Shown here: piece by piece, positions 9,094 through 17,938 of the stretch | Numbering within the stretch: the first letter of the stretch is position 1 | How the letters are laid out: each line of letters opens with the position of its first letter | Source: Terriglobia bacterium | Lineage (GTDB): Bacteria > Acidobacteriota > Terriglobia > Terriglobales > Acidobacteriaceae | Reading direction: 5' to 3' | Length of the DNA: 64,000 nucleotides | Assembly (NCBI GenBank): GCA_020073215.1 | Contig: JAIQFO010000007.1 | Coordinates: forward strand, 62,001-126,000 | The notes under the pieces: model-generated | What the model saw: the letters and a program-made list of their open reading frames with translations, nothing else | Told to the model about the DNA's origin: nothing | Database searches by the model: none | Program-made: the position numbers and the translations under genes

Positions 9094-9206
9094 CAGGTGT
9101 CCGGTGTCAGGTCCTAGGTCTCAGGAAAACCTTCCATGTCTACTGGTATAGGCGGCTGGCCGACGGCAGGTTTTCCTGAAACCTGACGCCTGAGATCTGA
9201 TACCTG
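9094..9206. repeat. Imperfect inverted repeat made of CAGGT/CTCAGG micro-repeats
   Basis: Two 39-base arms (about 9094-9132 and 9168-9206) pair with roughly three quarters identity, and the innermost 11 bases (TCAGGAAAACC type) pair perfectly. Each arm is made of short repeating units such as GTCAGG and CTCAGG. It fills the gap between the TerC and PP2C genes and touches the PP2C stop codon. A related single arm occurs at 40511-40536. Confidence 0.65.
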
Positions 9207-9989
9207 CTAATGCAAGCGCAAAATCTCGACCGTGATGTTATCCGGCCCGCCGCGTTCCCGAGCCAGCGCGATCAGCTCGTGGCCCGCGTGTTCCAGGTTC
9301 TTGTTGTCAACGGCTTCAAGAATCTCGGCATCGCGCACTTGCCCCCACAATCCGTCGCTGCAGAGCAGGAGCACATCCCCCGCGCGCAGAGGCTCGGGGC
9401 GGCCGGGCGAGTCCATGATGAGATCGGGGTTCGTTCCTAAAGCTGCGGTCAGAATATTCCGGTGTGGATGGTTCTCCGCCTCCTCCGGACTGATGATTCC
9501 GGACTCTATTAGCCGTCCCACATAGGAGTGGTCGCGCGTTACCCGCCGAATCTGGCCGTCGCGAATCAGGTAAAGCCGCGTGTCGCCGACATGCACGTAA
9601 TAGAGCGCGTCGTGCTCCGCATCCCCGTCCGTTCCCCTGACAATCGCCGCCGCCGTGCAGGTGGTTCCCATGCCCCGCAATTCTGGATGGGCAAAACTGT
9701 ACTGCCGGACTTGATCGTGCGCCGCCTGCAAAGCCTCGACCAACGCCTGTTGCGGATCGTCGCCGCCAAAGTCGCGATATCTTGCCACCAGCGTTTCCAC
9801 CGCCAGCCGGCTCGCTTCCTGACCGCCCTCGTAGCCGCCCATGCCGTCCGCGACCACCGCCAGTCGTCCCTTACGCTGGAATTGCCGGTCGTCCTCTGGC
9901 TCCCAATAGCCAAATGAATCCTCGTTATTGGTACGCTGGCAGCCCAGGTCGGACTGCATCGATACTTCCATCCCGGCGCGAACCTTCAT
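9207..9989 (-). CDS. PP2C-type Ser/Thr protein phosphatase (Stp/PrpC-like)
   Basis: 260-residue metal-dependent phosphatase. The metal-binding aspartates lie in the standard motifs: RTNNEDSFG (about 19-27), VVADGMGGYEGGQEAS (about 45-60), LLCSDGLWGQV and the closing GGPDNITVEIL. It is complete with no added sensor domain. Partners are normally Hanks-type kinases, but none lies next to it. Confidence 0.92.
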   Translation of the reverse strand: MKVRAGMEVSMQSDLGCQRTNNEDSFGYWEPEDDRQFQRKGRLAVVADGMGGYEGGQEASRLAVETLVARYRDFGGDDPQQALVEALQAAHDQVRQYSFAHPELRGMGTTCTAAAIVRGTDGDAEHDALYYVHVGDTRLYLIRDGQIRRVTRDHSYVGRLIESGIISPEEAENHPHRNILTAALGTNPDLIMDSPGRPEPLRAGDVLLLCSDGLWGQVRDAEILEAVDNKNLEHAGHELIALARERGGPDNITVEILRLH

Positions 9990-10130
9990 CCGGGCACGAT
10001 TTCATTTGCAGGAATGGCCAACATAGGCAGCGAGCACGTTCACGGGCAAGCTCCAGATTATAAGGGTTGCGGGCAGAACGCTCAAACGGGGGAGGCAGAG
10101 GGTCAGCCTCGAGCAGCGAAGAGCAGGTCC

Positions 10131-10168
10131 AAAAAACAAACGAGGACGGCAGTCGTACCGCCGTCCTC
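10131..10168 (-). terminator. Rho-independent terminator of the Ig-like lipoprotein gene
   Basis: Read on the minus strand, a perfect 9-bp stem (GAGGACGGC / GCCGTCCTC, 9-base loop) is followed directly by GTTTGTTTTTT. It sits 35 bases past the stop of the lipoprotein gene at 10203. Confidence 0.85.
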
Positions 10169-10202
10169 TGTTAGATGAAACTCTTGGACCGCCGTCAAAA
10201 CA

Positions 10203-10691
10203 CTACGGGCCGCAGGATCCGTCGGGCGCATCGCCGGCCGCAGAGGCCACCGTCACAAACGCCTGTTGCGACGTAATTCCCTGAATACTAGCCGTCACGA
10301 TGTAGCTGCCCGTGATCACCCAAGTAGGGGGTTTGGTAGCGTCCGTCTGGGTGTCATGCCAGGTGCAAACGGCAGGCTCCACTGCGGTCATCAAGCCCGT
10401 CGGGCTCATAGTAACGGTCAAAGGCGGAGTGGGCAGTGCCATGCCATTTGGATCCGGAGTCACCGTGTAGGTAACCACGTTGGTGAGATCTTTGGTCTGA
10501 CCGCTGCTGTAGGTCCCAGTCGCAACCAACTGGAGCGTCCCGCCGATGCCCTTCAAGTTAAAGAGCCCGCCACCCGAGGGCATGAGCGTGATGGACCGCA
10601 GGTGGTTGGTGGTTTGAAAGGCGTTGCAGCCCAGCATGCTGAAAGCCAGCAGCGCACAAGCCAGCGCGGCAAAGAGGTTTTTACGATTCAC
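10203..10691 (-). CDS. Secreted lipoprotein with bacterial Ig-like (Big) domain
   Basis: About 162 residues. A hydrophobic signal ends in FSMLGC, an acceptable lipobox with Cys at about residue 22. The rest reads like a Big_2-type beta-sandwich (LQLVATGTYSSGQTKDLTNVVTYTV..., SYIVTASIQGITSQQAFVTV). I chose the GTG at 10691 because a GGAGGT lies eight bases upstream; an ATG at 10724 is possible but has no comparable site. The role is unknown, possibly surface adhesion. Confidence 0.72.
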   Translation of the reverse strand: MNRKNLFAALACALLAFSMLGCNAFQTTNHLRSITLMPSGGGLFNLKGIGGTLQLVATGTYSSGQTKDLTNVVTYTVTPDPNGMALPTPPLTVTMSPTGLMTAVEPAVCTWHDTQTDATKPPTWVITGSYIVTASIQGITSQQAFVTVASAAGDAPDGSCGP

Positions 10692-10863
10692 TGCCGAGTA
10701 CCTCCAATAGGAAATCTTCCGCATCGTCGCAGCATCCGTCATGTAAGGCAAGGTAACCAAAGTCACAGCACGGAACCGACGTAAACCCCTGTCCTGCCGG
10801 GACCCAAGACTCCGGAGGACAACGCGTAACCGACACGTCGCAAGCCACATCGCAGACCTGCGG

Positions 10864-10891
10864 TTGGCGGAAGTCACGGCTGGTCTACAAT
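10864..10891 (+). promoter_or_regulatory. Candidate sigma-70 promoter giving a leaderless transcript
   Basis: TTGGCG (10864-10869), a 16-base spacer and TACAAT (10886-10891) precede the ATG at 10898 by six bases. The predicted start of transcription therefore falls at or next to the start codon, and no ribosome-binding site is visible. Confidence 0.45.
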
Positions 10892-10897
10892 CACCCA

Positions 10898-11488
10898 ATG
10901 TCTGACTCCATGCCCGATCAACCCGCGCCCCCGCCTCCGTCCGAGCCGATCATTGAGCCGATTACCGAGTTTCACGTCGGCGAAGAATTCGGAACCGCCA
11001 AGCGCAATCTTCCTCCCCTCGGCATTGTCCTGATCTGTCTCGCCGCCGTCGCTGTGATAGTGGGAATCTTCGCGTTCAAGGGGCGCCCGAAACCGCAGGG
11101 CGCGGGTTCGATCGATTTCGTGGTTGCCGCCGAAGTGCCCGGACAGAACATGATCCTGGCTGCCATCACCATGACGCTGCGGAATACTACCGATAAGCCG
11201 CTGTGGATTCATACACTCCGAGCCCACCTTACCACCGCCGATGGCAAGACCTTCGACGACGCCGCCGCTTCGGCCGTGGATCTCGACCGCTATTACCAGG
11301 GGTTCCCGGCTTTAAAAGAAAGTTCGGAGCCGCCGCTTTCCCCGGAAACGAAGTTGCTGGCCGGAGCACAACAGAAAGGAACCATCATCGTCAGCTTCAA
11401 GGTCACGAAAGAGGTTTTCGATCAGCGCAAGTCTCTGACCGTCGCCATTCAACCCTATGACCAGGTGTTGCCCGTAGTATTGAAATGA
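10898..11488 (+). CDS. Single-pass membrane protein of unknown function
   Basis: 196 residues. A Pro-rich cytoplasmic head (PAPPPPSEPIIEPI) is followed by one transmembrane helix (LPPLGIVLICLAAVAVIVG, about 39-57) and an extracytoplasmic beta-rich domain (ITMTLRNTTDKPLWIHTLRAHL ... KGTIIVSFKVTKEVFDQRKSL). The domain resembles FxLYD/DUF4352-like folds, but I cannot name a family. It has no ribosome-binding site, and the TACAAT box six bases ahead suggests leaderless translation. Confidence 0.68.
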   Translation: MSDSMPDQPAPPPPSEPIIEPITEFHVGEEFGTAKRNLPPLGIVLICLAAVAVIVGIFAFKGRPKPQGAGSIDFVVAAEVPGQNMILAAITMTLRNTTDKPLWIHTLRAHLTTADGKTFDDAAASAVDLDRYYQGFPALKESSEPPLSPETKLLAGAQQKGTIIVSFKVTKEVFDQRKSLTVAIQPYDQVLPVVLK

Positions 11489-11555
11489 TGCCTAACCGCA
11501 TAACGGAGCGACGGGCGGGGACGCCCGGCGCTCCACCAGCGACTTTCGCCACGCC

Positions 11556-12437
11556 TTACTCATTCTCAAGTTGCCGGCGCGCCTCGGCCAAGGCGGTTCG
11601 TTCGGCGCCGCTCACCTTGGGATACTTCAAGTTCATGCCCTTCAGCGCATCCACCACAGCTTGGGAAACCACCAGCCGCGTGAACCACTTGTTATCCGCC
11701 GGCACCACATACCAGGGCGCATGCTCTTTCGCCGTGTGCCCGATCATGTCCTCGTACGCTTCTTGATATTCATCCCAGCACTGGCGTTCTTTCACGTCCG
11801 ACGAAGAAAACTTCCAATTCTTATCCGGCGTGTCGAGCCGCTCCATGAACCGTCGTTTCTGCTCTTTTTTCGAAACATGCAGAAAGAATTTCACCACGGC
11901 AATGCCGTTCCGCGTAAGGTAACGTTCGAAATTGTTGATGTCCTCGAAGCGCTCCTGCCAGACATGTTTGGTGACGAGGGGCTTCGGCAGTTTCTGGCTT
12001 TCCAGTAGCTGGGGGTGGACCCGCACCACCAGCACCTCCTCGTAATAGGAACGGTTGAAAATCCCGATGTGGCCTCTCTCCGGCAGGCATTTCATGGTGC
12101 GCCAAAGGTAGTCGTGGTCCAGTTCCTCCGCCGACGGCGCTTTGAATGACGATACTTGCACGCCCTGCGGATTCACGCCCGACATGACGTGCTTGATGGT
12201 TCCATCTTTCCCGGCGGTATCCATGGCCTGAAAAATCAGCAGCAGTCCCCTACGGTCCTGGGCCGCGAGAACGTCCTGCAGGCGGCTCAATTCCTGCACG
12301 CCGCTCGCCAGCAATTCCTTCGCCTGCGGCTTCAGTTCCGACTGCAGTCCGTGCGTGTCCGCCGGGTCATGATCCTTAAGGCGGAAGTGTCGCCCATGGT
12401 CGACGCGATACCGCTTGAGCATTTTCTCGATTTTCAT
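11556..12437 (-). CDS. Polyphosphate kinase 2 family (polyphosphate:nucleotide phosphotransferase)
   Basis: 293-residue PPK2 enzyme that uses polyphosphate to phosphorylate nucleotides. The Walker-A-like motif is AMDTAGKDGTIKHV (about 70-83), followed by GVNPQGVQVSSFKAPS, the family block GHIGIFNRSYYEEVLVVRVH, and the lid/Arg region KEQKRRFMERLDTPDKNWKFS. The IFNRSYYEEVL form points to the non-clustered single-domain branch. It lies 23 bases downstream of the cupredoxin-like gene, last in a five-gene same-strand run headed by a response regulator with a PhoB-type box, which fits a phosphate-storage role. Confidence 0.88.
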   Translation of the reverse strand: MKIEKMLKRYRVDHGRHFRLKDHDPADTHGLQSELKPQAKELLASGVQELSRLQDVLAAQDRRGLLLIFQAMDTAGKDGTIKHVMSGVNPQGVQVSSFKAPSAEELDHDYLWRTMKCLPERGHIGIFNRSYYEEVLVVRVHPQLLESQKLPKPLVTKHVWQERFEDINNFERYLTRNGIAVVKFFLHVSKKEQKRRFMERLDTPDKNWKFSSSDVKERQCWDEYQEAYEDMIGHTAKEHAPWYVVPADNKWFTRLVVSQAVVDALKGMNLKYPKVSGAERTALAEARRQLENE

Positions 12438-12460
12438 CGCTTTCGTTTGCCCTGTACTCC

Positions 12461-13240
12461 TTAGTGTTGCTGCTTATAGACAGAGTTGTTCGGTGTGGGT
12501 TCGTCGTACTCGCGGCCATACTTGTTCTTGTGCGCCATGCTTTGTCCAGTCGTCTCGGGAACCCGAATCACACCGAGCGATGACGCATCGTTCGCGATCG
12601 TGATCTCCCGCGTAAGCGGCGGCTCATTTTCCGGCCCCATGCCTTCGCTCCAGACGCGCATCACGTAACGCCCATAGGGAACACCCGCCAGGGTAATCTG
12701 CCCTTCCGGGTTGGAAATGGCATACAGCGGAGTCGTGATCGTAATCACCACCGCACTCATCTCGGGATGAATATTGCAGAAAATGTAGCTGATTCCGGGC
12801 CGGTCAAATCGCACTGTCCGGGAAGTGCCCGCCTCGTACAAGCCAAGATCAAACCGTTTGCCTTCAAAGAGTGAAAAAACGTTATGGAAAAAAGGATCGC
12901 GATTGGGAAACTCCACCATCGACCCCGCCTGCACCACCAGGATGTGCGGCTGGAAACTCTTGTTCTTCTGCACCAACCGCAGGTTTGTCGCCGGACTCGT
13001 TGCGGGACTGCTTGAAGCCGCGATCGCTTCGCTCTCTGCTCCCGTCACCGCTATCGGCGTCAGCCACACCACCGTCCCGGGAATCGCGCTATGCCCTGCT
13101 TTGCCCGCGTCTCGTGTGCCGATGACCTCGACGCGCCCGTGCACCGTCGTAGTCGTTGCCGGCGCTGTTGCCTGCGCGTGCAATCCGGTCGCGCCGGCCC
13201 ACACCACAGCGACCCAGATCAACACTTCTTTAGGGTTCAT
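12461..13240 (-). CDS. Secreted cupredoxin-like (plastocyanin/azurin-type) protein
   Basis: 259 residues with a signal peptide (about 1-22). Strand and ligand spacing resemble a type-1 copper site: His in PFFHNVFS and the Cys-His-Met set in FCNIHPEM. Ahead of it is a beta strand region (LVQKNKSFQPHILVVQAGS). After the copper domain comes a carboxypeptidase-regulatory-like fold (ISNPEGQITLAGVPYGRYVMRVW). It is probably a periplasmic electron carrier or copper protein. It sits between the porin and PPK2 genes. Confidence 0.75.
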   Translation of the reverse strand: MNPKEVLIWVAVVWAGATGLHAQATAPATTTTVHGRVEVIGTRDAGKAGHSAIPGTVVWLTPIAVTGAESEAIAASSSPATSPATNLRLVQKNKSFQPHILVVQAGSMVEFPNRDPFFHNVFSLFEGKRFDLGLYEAGTSRTVRFDRPGISYIFCNIHPEMSAVVITITTPLYAISNPEGQITLAGVPYGRYVMRVWSEGMGPENEPPLTREITIANDASSLGVIRVPETTGQSMAHKNKYGREYDEPTPNNSVYKQQH

Positions 13241-13301
13241 CGTCGATGGCTCATCATAGTTTGTTGCTGTGTTTCTTACTATGCCGCTTCCACCCGCTTT
13301 C

Positions 13302-15008
13302 TCAAAAAAGCACCCCCATCATCAGATTCAGGTGACCCGCATCATTTCCGCCATTGTTGATCGTATACGTTGTGAGATGCCGATACTCCGCGGAAAACAA
13401 AAGGTCTGATCGAGGACGATAAATCATGTTCACAAAACTTCCCCGGTTTCTCGCCAGCGTCACATTCCCGCCCCCATAAAGGTGGGAGTAGGGGAAATAT
13501 TCCAGGTCGGTAGCATACGGATTATCCATCCCAAACGCCGCATTGAATTCCCATTTACTTGCGGGCCGATATTTCAACTGAGCCCAGCCACCCACCGAGT
13601 TCAATCCACGCACTTCCGTGCTCGCCAATGCCGGATCGCCACTGAATAACGCGCTCTGTCCGAATGCGCCGTACAGTCCGCCCAGTCCCTTTCCCCGATA
13701 CAACTTCCCACTCAACGAAACTTGGCGGCTGAGGGGCAGTTCCAGGTCCGTCATTCCGGCCCAGGCGTCTACCGTCCGGCTAAAACCATAATCCTGGCGG
13801 CTGTAAAACCCTCCCACTCCCAACCGCAACGGTTGTCCGAAAACATTTCGCGTCCATGCGATCCGGGTGCCGTACGCAGGTTGACGCGACGACTCCCCAG
13901 GCCCTGCCTGCCGGTAAGAACGTGCCGGCACTTCTCCGCTCAGCGGATCCAGAATTCCTCCCTGCAACATGAGGCTCGAATTTTCTCCCAAGGCCACTCT
14001 GTGCTCCACCCGTATCTGCGGCACCCAACCCCACAAGTTGCCCGCATAGGAAAGCGCCGGGACCGCCAGCGACGCAAACGATGTCGGCGAGTTGGGCGAA
14101 AAGAAAATCCCGTCCTGTCCGACCACCACCGAAGTGTTGGTCCAATCCATCCGCATCGTGCCGGTCCGCAGCCGCAAGATTCCGGAGTTGATCCCGTTCG
14201 GTACCGACGGGAACCCGCCCGCGAGATCGAGTTGCAGGTCCGCCCTCGTCCTAGCGCCTGCCACGGTCGGCCCGAACGCTTCGAGGCCAATCTCCGACTG
14301 CCGCAACGTCGCGCCAAAACTCCCCCCGGATTCACCGGCGGGTCTTGCGTATGCCAGCGTGGGGATATCGACGCTATCCACCTCACCCTGATTGCTCACC
14401 AGATTCATCAAAACGATACCCGACAGGCGCAACCGGTACTTCGAGGCGCTTTCCACTTTCGTCTGATACTGCTCGTCCACTTTCCCACTCAGCAGTTGAT
14501 ATTCCTCTTCCAGGCTGGTCGCGTGCCTCCCCTTTTGCTGATCTTCTTCTTGACCTTGTTCCTCGCCTTGCGGCGCGCCGCTTTGTAAGCTGTGCGCGTC
14601 ACCCTCGAAGCTACCGGAACTCGTGTCAGAAATGATTCTTGGCAAGGGCGCGGCTTCCGCCGCCGTGCCCCTCAAAGCTGCCAAAGATACTGTCTCCGGC
14701 TTCGCCACGGCATTCCGCAGTCCCGTTCTGGCGCGAATCTCCTCAAGCTCCTGTCGCAGTTCCGCGGTTTCCTCCCGGGCGCGCTGCCACTCGGAGCGCA
14801 TCCCGGCCACCGCCGCCTGTAACTCCCGCACCTGTTCGCGCAGTTCGCGGACCGAATCGCTCGGTGATGCTTCACCCGAGGATCCCGGAGAAGCTGGCTC
14901 TGCGCGATTCGCGGCTTCTTGCGCGATGCTGGATGTGGTCCACATCATCACGCTCAGGAGCGTAACCCATCGCAAGACTTCCAAACACCGCGTCAGCCTC
15001 ATGCTCAT
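13302..15008 (-). CDS. Outer-membrane porin with N-terminal coiled coil (DcaP/OprP-like)
   Basis: 568 residues: a signal peptide (to SSIAQE), a coiled coil at about 45-90 (VRELREQVRELQAAVAGM...), a linker, then a beta-barrel of repeated amphipathic strands ending in aromatic F (LNLMMGVLF), the usual outer-membrane insertion signal. The coiled coil plus barrel order matches DcaP and phosphate-selective OprO/OprP porins. I start at ATG 15008, which has AGGAGG five bases upstream. It is downstream of the kinase gene, so it is probably a target of the same regulator. Substrate not shown. Confidence 0.72.
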   Translation of the reverse strand: MSMRLTRCLEVLRWVTLLSVMMWTTSSIAQEAANRAEPASPGSSGEASPSDSVRELREQVRELQAAVAGMRSEWQRAREETAELRQELEEIRARTGLRNAVAKPETVSLAALRGTAAEAAPLPRIISDTSSGSFEGDAHSLQSGAPQGEEQGQEEDQQKGRHATSLEEEYQLLSGKVDEQYQTKVESASKYRLRLSGIVLMNLVSNQGEVDSVDIPTLAYARPAGESGGSFGATLRQSEIGLEAFGPTVAGARTRADLQLDLAGGFPSVPNGINSGILRLRTGTMRMDWTNTSVVVGQDGIFFSPNSPTSFASLAVPALSYAGNLWGWVPQIRVEHRVALGENSSLMLQGGILDPLSGEVPARSYRQAGPGESSRQPAYGTRIAWTRNVFGQPLRLGVGGFYSRQDYGFSRTVDAWAGMTDLELPLSRQVSLSGKLYRGKGLGGLYGAFGQSALFSGDPALASTEVRGLNSVGGWAQLKYRPASKWEFNAAFGMDNPYATDLEYFPYSHLYGGGNVTLARNRGSFVNMIYRPRSDLLFSAEYRHLTTYTINNGGNDAGHLNLMMGVLF

Positions 15009-15097
15009 GTCGCCTCCTGCCCTTCTCCGCAATGAAGTTCTGGATCTCGATACTCTCCTGAATTCACCACCCCGAAGGACAGAAGTCACACAAGGGT

Positions 15098-15165
15098 CAG
15101 CCCCTGAGGACTTCCTTTGTGCCCCTTCGTGCTGTTCTCGTGTCCTCGTGGTGAATAGGCGCTAC
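15098..15165. repeat. CACGAGGACACGAG-type inverted repeat
   Basis: Between the kinase and porin genes lie cacaagggtcagcccctgag and the partly complementary ctttgtgccccttcgtgctg, ending in ctcgtgtcctcgtggtgaat. It contains short units (TTCGTG, CTCGTG) reused across the element. Similar short runs occur after the SDR gene (5555-5580) and after mutS (35592-35616). It is a probable dispersed hairpin repeat. Confidence 0.45.
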
Positions 15166-15217
15166 CTGGATTTCGACTCCGCATCTCCGATTTGGGTGCA
15201 AGACGTTTCAGCAGAAA

Positions 15218-17005
15218 TCATGCCGTCTTCGTAGCATGCCCGGCTGCCAGTCCATTTTCCGCCTTGGGATTCAGCGGAATATTGATGCGAAATGTCGTTC
15301 CCGAAGCCGACGTCCGCTCCACCCCGACGTCGCCCCCGTGATCCTGCAGAATCTTCTGCACCACCGTCAATCCCATCCCGGTTCCATTTTCCTTGCCGTG
15401 GCTCACAAAGGGCTCGAACAACCGGTCGCGCACCGCCTCTGCGATTCCCGGACCGTTGTCCTGGATGCGAATTTCCAGACTTTCGCCTCTGCGTTGCAAC
15501 CCGATATCGATCTTCCCGGACTCCGGCGGCACCACCTCGCAGGCGTTCAGCAGCAAGTTCAGCAAGGCGCGTTCCAGCTTCTTGAAATCGAACCAGCCCT
15601 CGGTCGACCCGTCCCCGGAAATCCGAATCCGTATGCGCTGGAACTCCGGATGCGCCTTCACCCCCTGCACCGCCCGGTCGACCGCCGACCGTACATCGCC
15701 GTAGCTGGGGCGTAACGATTCCCGGGTGCGCGAGAATTCCATCAACGACTCGATCAAGTCCGTCATCTGGTTGACCGCAATTCGTATCTCGGCATAAAGG
15801 TCTTCGCGCTGCCCCGGCGTCAGGTTGCTCTCACAAAGAAATTCCGCATTGGCCATGACCGCCGCCAGCGAATGCCGCAGATCGTGCGAGATCGAACTCG
15901 CCATCCGCCCGATCGTCGCCAGCCGTTCCGCGTCCAGCAACTCTCTTTGTGTCCTCTGCAGACTGGTTCTCATCCGGTCGAAGGTTCCGGTAACTTCCGC
16001 GACTTCATCTCCTCCCCGCGCCTGCAGCGGATAGGCGTAATCCCCCTGCTCCAGAGCACGCACCCCCGCCACCAGATTCTCCAGCGGACGCGTGAAGGTA
16101 TGCGAGATTAGAAAAACCAGCAGGCTTCCCGCCAGCACCGCGGTCAGACCGAGCGCCAGCAGCAGTTCATTCAGGCTGCTCAAGAATGCCGTCGCCTGAT
16201 CGAACGACTTCAACACCCATAGATTCAGCGCGGGCGTACCCGGTGCGGGCAAATCCACCGCCGACGCCAGGAAACGCTCCTCACCCAGCCGGATCAGATC
16301 CCCTTGCGGCTGGCTTCCAGCGGCCGTTCTCGGCGCTACTCGCAACAACTCCGATTCCTGGGCAGGCTTCAGGGTGCTGCGCGCAATCGAATCGCCATAA
16401 CGAAACGCTACTTCGCTCGCCGCCACCCGGCTCAGGTCCCGGGCAACACGGTCGTCAATTTCGTAGCCCAGCAGCAGATATCCCAGCACCTGGCGGCCGC
16501 TCGCTGGACCGAAATAGATATCCTGGAGGAAAACTTCGTAGAGGTGCCCTTCAACGAACCACCAGTGCCGCGTCTCGGCACTCGACACCAAATTCGACAC
16601 CACGCGTGGAAAGAAGTCCTGCCCCTCGCCCACCGTGATCTCCTGCGGAGTGGCCTGCAGCGCCATGACCTTGCCGGAAGAATCAGCCAGCAACAGTAAA
16701 TCGCTGCCTGCCAGCCGCCACAAATCACGCGATGCATCCTGAATGGTGGCCGCGTCGTGCGTGGTCATCAGCGCCCGCACATTCGGCAGGTCCGCCAGCA
16801 GCGCCGCCGAGCGTTCGAGCGTCACTTCCCTCTGCTTCTGAAAGGTGTGGAAGGCGGAAACGGAATTCTCGAGGTCGCGCTGGATCCCCCGCCGTACCTC
16901 CTGCTGCACGGTGTGCCGCACGACCAGCAGCGTCGTGAACGTCAATGCCGCCGACACCACCACCATGGAAAGCAGGAACTTGGTCCGCAACCGAACTCCG
17001 CCCAT
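15218..17005 (-). CDS. Membrane sensor histidine kinase (Cache-like sensor, HAMP, HisKA, HATPase)
   Basis: 595 residues. Helix 1 (about 7-25) and helix 2 (about 285-305) flank a periplasmic Cache-like sensor of 260 residues. A HAMP linker follows (FTRPLENLVAGVRALEQGDY), then the phosphoacceptor box SSISHDLRHSLAAV, N-box LLNLLLNACEV, G1 DNGPGI and G2 GTGMGL, all intact. Its partner is the response regulator 128 bases upstream. The ATG at 17005 begins directly at MGGVRLRTKFLL. I infer phosphate or envelope sensing from the gene neighbourhood; the sensor itself does not say. Confidence 0.88.
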   Translation of the reverse strand: MGGVRLRTKFLLSMVVVSAALTFTTLLVVRHTVQQEVRRGIQRDLENSVSAFHTFQKQREVTLERSAALLADLPNVRALMTTHDAATIQDASRDLWRLAGSDLLLLADSSGKVMALQATPQEITVGEGQDFFPRVVSNLVSSAETRHWWFVEGHLYEVFLQDIYFGPASGRQVLGYLLLGYEIDDRVARDLSRVAASEVAFRYGDSIARSTLKPAQESELLRVAPRTAAGSQPQGDLIRLGEERFLASAVDLPAPGTPALNLWVLKSFDQATAFLSSLNELLLALGLTAVLAGSLLVFLISHTFTRPLENLVAGVRALEQGDYAYPLQARGGDEVAEVTGTFDRMRTSLQRTQRELLDAERLATIGRMASSISHDLRHSLAAVMANAEFLCESNLTPGQREDLYAEIRIAVNQMTDLIESLMEFSRTRESLRPSYGDVRSAVDRAVQGVKAHPEFQRIRIRISGDGSTEGWFDFKKLERALLNLLLNACEVVPPESGKIDIGLQRRGESLEIRIQDNGPGIAEAVRDRLFEPFVSHGKENGTGMGLTVVQKILQDHGGDVGVERTSASGTTFRINIPLNPKAENGLAAGHATKTA

Positions 17006-17044
17006 GGTCCAAACCTCGAAGGGGTTAAAGGAAATAGATTATTA

Positions 17045-17126
17045 AGGTCAGAGGTGAGAGGTCAGATTGCAGAGGTAAAGCCGTTAAGATTTTCACCTCT
17101 GCAATCTGACCTCTTACCTCTGACCT
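17045..17126. repeat. Near-perfect 32-bp inverted repeat (AGGTCAGAGGT units)
   Basis: Arms 17045-17076 and 17095-17126 pair with one mismatch in 32 bases around an 18-base loop. Each arm is made of the micro-repeat AGGTCAGAGGT with variants (AGAGGTCAGATTGCAGAGGT). It lies in the transcribed gap between the response regulator and kinase genes, so it would fold in the mRNA and could set their expression ratio. Confidence 0.9.
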
Positions 17127-17133
17127 CGCTCTG

Positions 17134-17889
17134 CTACGGCACAAACTTGTAGCCCGAACTATGCACCGTGCGCAGGTGCAAAGGGTTCGCCGGATCTTTC
17201 TCCACCTTTTGCCGCAGCCGTAAGATGTGATTATCCACCGTCCGCGTGCTCGGATAATTCCGATATCCCCAAACCAGGTTCAGTAATTCCTCCCGCGAAA
17301 GCACGCGCTCCGCGTTCTGGATCATGAACTTCAGCACCTTGAACTCCTGCGAAGTCAGCGGCACCAGGTTCCCGGCGCGCCACAATTCCATCTTCGTGAA
17401 GTCAACCTTCACGTCCCCAAAGGTGAAAGTCTCGGTCAGCGGAATCCGCGTTGACCGCCGCATCGCCGTCCTCACCCGGGCCAGAAGTTCGCGCGGACTG
17501 AAGGGCTTGGTCACGTAGTCATGCGCGCCCAACTCCAATAACAGCACCTTGTCCATCACTTCCGTACGCGCGCTGAGAACGATGATGGGCAGCGAAGGCG
17601 CTGCCTGGCTGATTTCCCGGCACACGTCCTGACCCGGTGTTCCCGGTAAGCTCAAGTCGAGCACCAGCACCGACGGCGTGGCCGCCCGAAACAGTTCCAG
17701 ACCCGCCGCGCCGTTGCCCGCGATATCCACTGCGAAGCCTTCGCCTTCAAACAACCGCTTCAGAGCTTTTTGGACGGCGCGGTCATCCTCGATCACCAAG
17801 ATCCGCTCCGAATTGGACGGAACCGCTTCCATCGTCGCTGCCCCCACTGCTACTGTTGAAGATATGTTCTTGTTCACGACCACCCCCAC
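17134..17889 (-). CDS. OmpR/PhoB-family response regulator
   Basis: About 230-250 residues. Receiver domain: acidic pair IEDD, phosphoacceptor VLVLDLSLPG, switch Ser in VLSAR, Lys in YVTKPFSPRELL. DNA-binding winged helix: LTSQEFKVLKFM, then the recognition helix TRTVDNHILRLRQKVE and the wing HLRTVHSSGYKFVP. The recognition helix keeps the RTVDxHIxRLR residues of PhoB. The longest frame starts at GTG 17889; ATG 17832 (MEAVPSNSERIL) is an equally good candidate. The upstream region holds a PhoB-box-like array, so autoregulation is likely. Confidence 0.88.
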   Translation of the reverse strand: MGVVVNKNISSTVAVGAATMEAVPSNSERILVIEDDRAVQKALKRLFEGEGFAVDIAGNGAAGLELFRAATPSVLVLDLSLPGTPGQDVCREISQAAPSLPIIVLSARTEVMDKVLLLELGAHDYVTKPFSPRELLARVRTAMRRSTRIPLTETFTFGDVKVDFTKMELWRAGNLVPLTSQEFKVLKFMIQNAERVLSREELLNLVWGYRNYPSTRTVDNHILRLRQKVEKDPANPLHLRTVHSSGYKFVP

Positions 17890-17903
17890 ACCGTTAGTCG
17901 AGA

Positions 17904-17931
17904 ATCATACCTCTAAACTCTAGCCTGATAA
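17904..17931 (-). promoter_or_regulatory. Candidate promoter of the regulator-kinase locus
   Basis: On the minus strand, TTATCA (17926-17931), a 16-base spacer and TATGAT (17904-17909) precede the response regulator. The -35 element is weak while the -10 is good, as expected of an activator-dependent promoter. If used, transcription starts near 17897 and favours the internal ATG 17832 as translation start, since GTG 17889 would have almost no leader. Confidence 0.45.
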
Positions 17932-17938
17932 CAGGTTA

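Noticed and set aside
9094..9206. CRISPR-like repeats
   Set aside because: Units are short, irregular and palindromic, without regular unique spacers or cas genes.
10740..10770. 16S rRNA 3'-end fragment (GGTTACCTTG match)
   Set aside because: Only ten bases match; the surrounding sequence is not rRNA.
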